This document shows, piece by piece, positions 7,667 to 13,010 of a DNA stretch of 13,010 nt. Numbering within the stretch: position 1 is the stretch's first letter; each line of letters starts with the position of its first letter. The stretch covers positions 1 to 13,010 of the forward strand of contig JAUYEQ010000058.1 in the NCBI GenBank assembly GCA_030691295.1, given 5' to 3'. The position numbers and the translations under genes were made by a program. The notes under the pieces are model-generated. The model did not search any database. It had not been told where the DNA came from and saw only the letters and a list, made by a program, of their open reading frames with translations. Origin of the DNA: Bacteroidota bacterium (GTDB lineage Bacteria; Bacteroidota; Bacteroidia; Bacteroidales; Prolixibacteraceae).

Positions 7667-9145
7667 ATGAGACTATTAAAATATTTTATCATTGCCTCCA
7701 TTTTAACGGTAGCAAGCACATCCTGCAGTGACTTTTTGGAAGAGGATGTATATGAGTTTATCACGCCCGATAATTTTTACAAGACCGAAGCCGATGCAAA
7801 GGCTGGGCTGACATCCGTTTATCAAACCCTTCAGGATGGCAATGGTTTTAGACGCTATATCTGGATGGGCGCTGAATTTCCCGGCGAAGCTGCCTACGCC
7901 AATGCAAGTGCCCCTTCACGCGTTGAAATGGATGATTTTGCATGGACAGCCACCACCGATTTTTCCCGGTTAATCTGGGATATTTCCTACAGGGGTATCA
8001 GGCGCGCGAACAATCTTTTGCTCAATTTGGATAAGGTGACCTTTAAAAGCGAGGAGACTAAAAACCAGATCATTGGTGAAGCAAAATTCAACCGGGCATT
8101 GAATTACTTTGTACTGATTCGTTTTTACGATCATGTGGCAGTCGTTACAGAGAAGGATGATATGAATGCCAGCGATTTATCCAATGAAGGAACTGACGAT
8201 GCTGTTTGGGCCCTGATGGAAGAGGATCTGAAGTATGCAGAGTCGGTGTTGAAAGTTTCGTATGGAGCAGCTGACATGGGTCGCGCAACAAAAGGTGCAG
8301 CCATGGCCCTGTTGTCAAAAGTGTATCTGACTCAAGCTACCTGGCCTTGGAACAAAGCTGGGTTTTATGAAAAAGCAGCTGCAAAAGCAGACGAAATTAT
8401 TACTAATGAAACATCTTTTGGCTATGGTTTGGAAACTGACTTCCGTAAAATATTTGATGTCACCAACGAACATGGCAAAGAATATATGTTCGATGTGGAA
8501 TTTGTTTCCAATATCAATGGAAATGACTTTCCTGCGCTCACAGGCATGAGAGGATACAATGTGAAGAAAACCGATGGCTGGTCGTCGTTTATTTCTACTC
8601 CTAAATTTTACAAATCGTATGCTCCGGAGGACAAGCGAATTGCAACCACTTTTCTGACAGGTTTTACAGATACAAAAACAGGTAAAGTTTACGTGTATAA
8701 TCCAGATAGCGGCACTGAACCATCTTTTCCATTGTGCCATTTTGCAAAGTACCTTGATCCAAATGATAATTTATCGACTGCTGCCGGAGATTATGGTTGT
8801 AACATGAAGGTGGTCCGTTATGCCGATATACTGATGGTTCAATCTGAAGCTTATTGCGAGCTGAACCAGATCGACAAAGCGCTGGTTGGAATTAACAGGG
8901 TACGCGTCCGTGCAGGATTGGCTCCACTTGCCACCATGTCACAATCTGATTTACGCAAGGCAATTATTCAGGAGCGTGTATGGGAATTTGCAGCTGAAGG
9001 ACAGGCTTTCTTTGACTTAAAACGTCAGCATGCAATTTCAGATAGAATTGGAAAAACAATTGCTGATAAATATTATGTGCTGCCAGTGCCGCAGGACGAA
9101 ATTGACAAGAATCCAAAACTGGTACAACATCCACTTTGGCAATAG
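7667..9145 (+). CDS. SusD/RagB-family nutrient-binding outer-membrane lipoprotein
   Basis: This 492-residue surface lipoprotein captures the substrate and closes over the SusC channel. The signal peptide ends in a lipobox with the acylated Cys at residue 20 (ASTSC), followed by the acidic SDFLEEDVYEF typical of exported SusD proteins. The N-terminal SusD-like part carries YKTEADAKAGLTSVYQTL, RRANNLLLNLD and AKFNRALNYFVLIRFYD. The C-terminal RagB/SusD part carries VRYADILMVQSEAYCELNQ, INRVRVRAGLAPL, QERVWEFAAEGQAFFDLKR and the end motif YYVLPVPQDEIDKNPKLVQ. The start lies 18 nt after the susC stop, so the pair is cotranscribed, and a terminator follows within 60 nt. The gene is complete and of normal length. 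The ligand is unknown. Confidence 0.96.
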   Translation: MRLLKYFIIASILTVASTSCSDFLEEDVYEFITPDNFYKTEADAKAGLTSVYQTLQDGNGFRRYIWMGAEFPGEAAYANASAPSRVEMDDFAWTATTDFSRLIWDISYRGIRRANNLLLNLDKVTFKSEETKNQIIGEAKFNRALNYFVLIRFYDHVAVVTEKDDMNASDLSNEGTDDAVWALMEEDLKYAESVLKVSYGAADMGRATKGAAMALLSKVYLTQATWPWNKAGFYEKAAAKADEIITNETSFGYGLETDFRKIFDVTNEHGKEYMFDVEFVSNINGNDFPALTGMRGYNVKKTDGWSSFISTPKFYKSYAPEDKRIATTFLTGFTDTKTGKVYVYNPDSGTEPSFPLCHFAKYLDPNDNLSTAAGDYGCNMKVVRYADILMVQSEAYCELNQIDKALVGINRVRVRAGLAPLATMSQSDLRKAIIQERVWEFAAEGQAFFDLKRQHAISDRIGKTIADKYYVLPVPQDEIDKNPKLVQHPLWQ

Positions 9146-9168
9146 TCAATATCTTTCAATCTAAACTT

Positions 9169-9203
9169 GAGGATGTTTCGAAAAGAGGCATCCTCTTTTT
9201 TTT
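9169..9203 (+). terminator. Intrinsic terminator of the susCD operon
   Basis: The stem gaggatg (9169-9175) pairs with catcctc (9189-9195) around a 13-nt loop and is followed immediately by eight T residues (9196-9203). It lies 24 nt after the susD stop and separates the uptake operon from the ATPase gene. Confidence 0.85.
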
Positions 9204-9291
9204 GATTTCAAAACTGGATTTTTTAAAATTAGAACAACTGGAATGTACAAATTTATTAGGTATTAAGGGTCTGATCTGTTTTTATATACAG

Positions 9292-9340
9292 CACTATCTG
9301 TTTTGAATTATCTGTTTTGGATAATTCAAAACAGATAGTG
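9292..9340. promoter_or_regulatory. Perfect 21-bp inverted repeat upstream of the ATPase gene
   Basis: The arms 9292-9312 and 9320-9340 are exact reverse complements separated by the 7-nt loop tgttttg. The word tatctgttttg occurs twice in direct orientation (from 9295 and from 9309, a 14-nt step) and once inverted in the right arm. No T-run follows, so it is not a typical terminator. It ends 15 nt before a consensus -7 box, so it would overlap the -33 region of that promoter and could be an operator. It may instead be a mobile hairpin repeat. Confidence 0.6.
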
Positions 9341-9354
9341 TGAATTAAAATATT

Positions 9355-9362
9355 TATATTTG
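9355..9362 (+). promoter_or_regulatory. Possible -7 promoter box for the ATPase gene
   Basis: The sequence tatatttg is an exact TAnnTTTG match. It predicts a transcript starting near 9368 with a leader of about 10 nt before ATG 9379. The -33 position falls in the right arm of the palindrome and has no clear TTTG. The A/T-rich context lowers certainty. Confidence 0.45.
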
Positions 9363-9378
9363 AAGAAAAGAGACGGAT

Positions 9379-10515
9379 ATGAAAAAGAAAAACAATCCTT
9401 TTTTGCTTAAAGGCTATGTGTCAAAAGAACTCTTTTGTGACCGGAAAAAGGAAGTAGATCAGTTGTTTGCAAACGTGCAAAATGGAATAGATACCACTTT
9501 GATTTCAGCTCGGAGGTTGGGAAAAACCGGACTTATTTTTCGCTTTTTTGATCATTTGCGCGAACAAGGAGATGTTAAGTCAATATATGTCGATATATTT
9601 TCTTCCAGGAACCTAAGCGAATTCATCAAATTATTGGCAGAAGCAATTTTACTTGGATTTCCGGAAAAAACACCCATTGGGAAACAGTTTTTTGAGTTTA
9701 TAAAAGGGTTTCGCCCATTGATTGGATACGATCCGTTGACCGGCCAACCACAAATTCAGATTAATTATCAATCAGATCAGGAAAAAGAATACACTTTGAA
9801 GGGGCTTTTTAGCTTTCTTGAAAATCAGGGGGAACTAATTGTGGTTGCTATCGATGAATTTCAACAGATTTCAGACTATCCGGAAAAGAACATTGAAGCA
9901 CTTTTACGTACTTATATCCAAAATTTGACAAACATTCGTTTCATCTTTTGCGGAAGTCGAAAAGCCATGATGATCAATCTGTTTTCCAATGTAAAGAGGC
10001 CATTTTTTTCCAGTACACAATACCTTTACCTTGAAAAAATAGATAAAGCTGAATATTCACTGTTCATTCGAAATAAATTCTCAGAATCGGGTATTGGCAT
10101 CACTGAAGAAGCATTAGCGATGGTGCTGAACTGGAGTCTTATGCACACTTTCTATACCCAAAGTTTGTGCAACATGTTGTATTACATTGCAGAAAGCGAG
10201 ATTACGATCGATACGGTTAAACTGGCATGTTTGGAATTGCTGAAAAGAAATGAACCCGTTTTCTATCAATACAGGCAACTATTGACAACCGCTCAATGGA
10301 ATTTCCTTATTGCTATTGCTAAAGAGGGTGAAGTAAAACAACTTACGGCTCAAAAATTCATTTCGCAATATGAAATTGGAACGCCGGCAAACGCTCGTCG
10401 GATAAGTCGGTCGTTGCTGGATAAAGAATTACTACTTGAGCTTCCTTACAAAAAAGAAACTTTTTATCGGGTTTATGATGTTTTTTTATCACGATGGCTC
10501 GAGAATGAATACTGA
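9379..10515 (+). CDS. Solitary archaeal-type (ATPase_2, STAND-like) AAA ATPase
   Basis: This 378-residue protein has no membrane segment and is probably cytoplasmic. The Walker A motif is the family variant SARRLGKTGL (residues 43-52, Lys49 and Thr50). Walker B is LIVVAIDEFQ (153-162, Asp159 and Glu160). A sensor-like strand, FIFCGSRKAMM, is at 188-198. The C-terminal third (about 295-378) resembles the winged-helix end of these ATPases (RISRSLLDKELLLEL, FYRVYDVFLSRWLENEY). Domain order and length fit the prokaryotic ATPase_2 family (PF01637-like), found as scattered orphan genes whose role is mostly unknown. It lies between two metabolic units with its own promoter-like box and a perfect palindrome upstream, and it looks more A/T-rich than its neighbours. 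That hints at mobility, though I see no transposase. Nothing ties it to the SusCD system functionally. Confidence 0.9.
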   Translation: MKKKNNPFLLKGYVSKELFCDRKKEVDQLFANVQNGIDTTLISARRLGKTGLIFRFFDHLREQGDVKSIYVDIFSSRNLSEFIKLLAEAILLGFPEKTPIGKQFFEFIKGFRPLIGYDPLTGQPQIQINYQSDQEKEYTLKGLFSFLENQGELIVVAIDEFQQISDYPEKNIEALLRTYIQNLTNIRFIFCGSRKAMMINLFSNVKRPFFSSTQYLYLEKIDKAEYSLFIRNKFSESGIGITEEALAMVLNWSLMHTFYTQSLCNMLYYIAESEITIDTVKLACLELLKRNEPVFYQYRQLLTTAQWNFLIAIAKEGEVKQLTAQKFISQYEIGTPANARRISRSLLDKELLLELPYKKETFYRVYDVFLSRWLENEY

Positions 10516-10652
10516 AATATTTGAAAACCTAAACCAACGACCTGAAACAACTCATGCAAAAAGGTACCGGAAATCCGAAATTGCCAAAAAACCAGAATTA
10601 CAACATGGAAAGTACTTTGCTGGGGAAACATTAAAATCTAAATTGTCCTGAT

Positions 10653-12101
10653 ATGATCACATTTTTTATCTCCATTGCCATCCTTGTACTGGGCTATTTT
10701 TTCTACGGAAGTCTGATTGAACGTATTTTTGGCGCCGATAAATCGAGGCAGACACCAGCCATGACCATGAACGACGGAGTCGATTATCTTCCGCTGCCAA
10801 AGTGGAAAACCTTCCTGATTCAATTCCTGAACATTGCAGGATTGGGGCCTATTTTCGGTGCTGTGGCAGGTGCAATGTGGGGGCCGGTGGCATTTCTCTG
10901 GATTGTGCTGGGTTCTGTTTTTGCCGGCGCGGTGCACGATTATTTCTCCGGAATGCTGTCGGTAAAACACAAAGGATTGAGTATTCCTGAAATTGTCGGA
11001 ATTTATCTGGGCATCAGCGCCAAGCAGTTTATGCGCGGTTTTACCGTTTTGCTGATGGTGATCGTTGGTGCGGTTTTCATTATGGGACCGGCAAAAATCC
11101 TCGAAAGTTTAACTCCTGAAACATTGACCATGAATTTTTGGGTGTGGGTTGTTTTTATCTATTATGTGCTCGCAACCATGCTGCCCATCGATAAAATTAT
11201 TGGCAGAATTTACCCTGTTTTTGGTTTTGCCCTGTTGTTTATGGCGGTGGGCTTGATCAGCGCTTTGTTTGTCAAAGGCTACCATATTCCTGAATTGACA
11301 TTGGCCAACCTGACGAACTTTCACGATCAACCCGAAAAGTTTCCCATTTTCCCAATGATGTTCATTACCATTGCATGTGGCGCAATTTCAGGGTTTCATG
11401 CCACGCAGGCGCCGCTGATGGCACGTTGCATTACCAATGAAAAGCAGGGCAGGGGAGTGTTTTACGGAGCCATGATTACCGAAGGTATTGTCGCCCTGAT
11501 TTGGGCAGCCATCGGCATGGCATTTTACAGCGGTGTTGGGCCCTTGAACGAAGTAATGGTTGCCAACAAAGGAAATGCAGCTTTTGTGGTGAATGAAATA
11601 TCGAATTCGCTGCTGGGTAAGGTTGGCGGTGCGCTTGCAATACTTGGTGTGGTTGCAGCTCCCATCACTTCGGGCGATACTGCTTTCCGAAGCGCCAGAT
11701 TAATTGTGGCCGATTTCCTGAAATTCAAACAGGGGCCGATCAAAAACCGGCTGATGATCAGCATTCCATTGTTTGCAGTTGGCTACGGTTTGACTTTGGT
11801 CGATTTCGCAGTGATCTGGAGGTATTTCGCATGGTCGAACCAAACGCTGGCCATGATTGTATTGTGGGCCATCACCGTTTACCTGGCGCGCGAAAAGAAG
11901 TTTTACTGGATTACACTTATTCCGGCGTTGTTTATGACCACCGTTATTACCAGTTACCTGCTTTTTGCTCCTGAAGGATTCGGATTACCATACATGGTTT
12001 CGGTTTCAACGGGAATAGCTTTTGCAGTTGCTGCTGCTATTCTATTCTTTGTGAAGTTGGGGAAAAGCGATATTGCTGAACCCGTTATTGTTCCTGACTA
12101 A
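10653..12101 (+). CDS. cstA: Carbon starvation protein A (CstA) family transporter, short form
   Basis: This 482-residue inner-membrane protein has many hydrophobic helices. CstA-family carriers take up pyruvate or peptides when preferred carbon runs out. Family signatures are the N-terminal helix (ISIAILVLGYFFYGSLIERI), the loop MTMNDGVDYLPLPKWKTFL, the helix NIAGLGPIFGAVAGAMWGP, then FAGAVHDYFSGMLSVKHKG, SIPEIVGIYLG, and further on AISGFHATQAPLMARC and APITSGDTAFRSARL. E. coli CstA has about 700 residues. This one matches the shorter form of about 480 common in Bacteroidota and looks complete, not truncated. It begins 137 nt after the ATPase gene, with no convincing promoter in between, and 61 nt before the GH42 gene. 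The exact substrate cannot be read from sequence. Confidence 0.93.
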   Translation: MITFFISIAILVLGYFFYGSLIERIFGADKSRQTPAMTMNDGVDYLPLPKWKTFLIQFLNIAGLGPIFGAVAGAMWGPVAFLWIVLGSVFAGAVHDYFSGMLSVKHKGLSIPEIVGIYLGISAKQFMRGFTVLLMVIVGAVFIMGPAKILESLTPETLTMNFWVWVVFIYYVLATMLPIDKIIGRIYPVFGFALLFMAVGLISALFVKGYHIPELTLANLTNFHDQPEKFPIFPMMFITIACGAISGFHATQAPLMARCITNEKQGRGVFYGAMITEGIVALIWAAIGMAFYSGVGPLNEVMVANKGNAAFVVNEISNSLLGKVGGALAILGVVAAPITSGDTAFRSARLIVADFLKFKQGPIKNRLMISIPLFAVGYGLTLVDFAVIWRYFAWSNQTLAMIVLWAITVYLAREKKFYWITLIPALFMTTVITSYLLFAPEGFGLPYMVSVSTGIAFAVAAAILFFVKLGKSDIAEPVIVPD

Positions 12102-12114
12102 AGTAAAAATAAGC

Positions 12115-12122
12115 TATACTTG
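12115..12122 (+). promoter_or_regulatory. Possible -7 promoter box for the GH42 gene
   Basis: The sequence tatacttg matches TAnnTTTG at 7 of 8 positions in the 61-nt gap after cstA. It would give a leader of roughly 35 nt before ATG 12163. No clear -33 element is seen, so read-through from cstA is equally possible. Confidence 0.3.
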
Positions 12123-12162
12123 TAACGCCAATTTATTAAACTAAAATCTAAATCCTTTTGCT

Positions 12163-13010
12163 ATGCTTTTAAAATCACATTCTATTAAAAAGCAGCTTAT
12201 TCTGGTTTTATCCGGAATGATTTTATGCTTTATTTCGTTTGCACAGAATAACGAAAAGTTTTTTCCGGCCAATGAATTAACCACTGTTGGAGTGTATTAT
12301 TATCCTGAACATTGGGACTCTACCCAATGGGAGCGCGACTTTCAGAACATGGCCAAAATGGGTTTTGAATTTACCCACTTTGCCGAGTTTGCCTGGGCAC
12401 AGCTCGAACCGGCAGAGGGAAAATATGATTTCAAATGGCTCGATCGTTCGTTGCAACTGGCCGCAAAGTACAATCTGAAAGTGATTTTGTGTACATCGAC
12501 AGCAACTCCCCCGGTTTGGTTGGTTCGCAAACATCCTGAAGTGCTGGCTACCGGTGAAGATGGCAAACAGATGGATCATGGCGGACGGCAACATGCCACC
12601 TTTTCGAGCAATTATTACCGCTCGTATTCAATGAAAATGATTGAGGAACTCGGCAAACGTTATGGAAAAGACAAGCGTGTAATTGGTTGGCAACTGGACA
12701 ACGAGCCGCGCAAGTTTCTCGATTATGGCAAGGATGCCCCGCAACGTTTCCGCGATTGGGTGAAACAAAAATACAAAACCATCGATGCCGTAAACAAAGC
12801 ATGGGGAACCAACTTCTGGAGCGGAACTTATACCGATTTTGAGGAAATAAACATTCCGCTACACAGTCAGTGGGGAATGAATTTGCACCAGCGGCTCGAC
12901 CATTTGCGTTTTGCCGATGAGGAAACTGCAACATTCCTCGACGAACAAGCCCTTGTGCTCCGGAAATATACTTCGCCCGACCAGTACATCACTTCCAACT
13001 ACATTCCGAT
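12163..13010 (+). CDS. Secreted GH42 beta-galactosidase, N-terminal part (runs off the window)
   Basis: The reading frame is open from ATG 12163 to the window edge, giving 282 residues of an enzyme that usually has about 650-700. GH42 enzymes hydrolyse terminal beta-galactosyl residues with retention. An N-terminal signal peptide (hydrophobic core LILVLSGMILCFISFA, cleavage near residues 27-28) predicts export to the periplasm or cell surface. Family hallmarks are VGVYYYPEHWD (42-52), FTHFAEFAWAQLEP (70-83), STATPPVWLVRKHPEVL (112-128) and GWQLDNEP (175-182), whose Glu181 is the expected acid/base. The catalytic nucleophile lies beyond the window. The frame has no internal stop. The gene could belong to a glycan-degrading locus that continues to the right. 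Its link to the upstream susCD pair is uncertain because a terminator and two unrelated genes lie between. Confidence 0.93.
   Translation, partial: MLLKSHSIKKQLILVLSGMILCFISFAQNNEKFFPANELTTVGVYYYPEHWDSTQWERDFQNMAKMGFEFTHFAEFAWAQLEPAEGKYDFKWLDRSLQLAAKYNLKVILCTSTATPPVWLVRKHPEVLATGEDGKQMDHGGRQHATFSSNYYRSYSMKMIEELGKRYGKDKRVIGWQLDNEPRKFLDYGKDAPQRFRDWVKQKYKTIDAVNKAWGTNFWSGTYTDFEEINIPLHSQWGMNLHQRLDHLRFADEETATFLDEQALVLRKYTSPDQYITSNYIP

Noticed and set aside
10436..10651. 71-residue open frame between the ATPase gene and cstA
   Set aside because: It begins inside the ATPase gene in another frame and ends 2 nt before cstA; no motif supports it.

Overview
The window looks like a chromosomal segment of a Bacteroidota bacterium, probably an environmental Bacteroidia of the Prolixibacteraceae/Marinilabiliales kind. 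The evidence is a SusC/SusD pair with its own ECF sigma factor and FecR-type anti-sigma factor, A-rich sequence before start codons instead of strong Shine-Dalgarno sites, promoter-like TAnnTTTG boxes, and intergenic hairpin repeats of a style common in this phylum. All recognised genes are on the + strand. The species assignment is inference.

Region by region: (1) 1-308 holds six short perfect hairpins in a roughly mirror-image layout and no gene. (2) 309-1948 is a two-gene unit: a 262-residue protein of unknown function, then a small MscS-type mechanosensitive channel broken by a one-base frameshift near 1263. (3) 1949-2332 is non-coding and carries a mirror-image element of four related 13-nt hairpins. 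(4) 2333-9145 is a self-contained nutrient-uptake locus: ECF sigma factor, FecR-like anti-sigma factor, a 272-bp leader with a predicted multi-branched RNA fold, a SusC-type TonB-dependent transporter with an N-terminal STN signalling domain, and a SusD-type lipoprotein, closed by an intrinsic terminator. (5) 9292-10515 is a perfect 21-bp palindrome with a promoter-like box, then a solitary archaeal-type (STAND-like) ATPase. (6) 10653-12101 is a short CstA-family transporter. (7) 12163 to the window end is the first part of a secreted GH42 beta-galactosidase.

Working model: substrate binding by SusD/SusC is relayed from the STN domain to FecR, which releases the sigma factor to transcribe susCD. 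No degradative enzyme lies directly beside susD. The GH42 enzyme 3 kb downstream suggests a beta-galactoside-containing glycan in the neighbourhood, but the terminator, the ATPase and CstA lie between, so a shared substrate is only a guess. CstA would import pyruvate or peptides and is probably independent.

The least expected elements are the predicted structured leader upstream of susC (4112-4198), in which one 5-nt segment has three competing partners, and the long perfect palindrome in front of the orphan ATPase.
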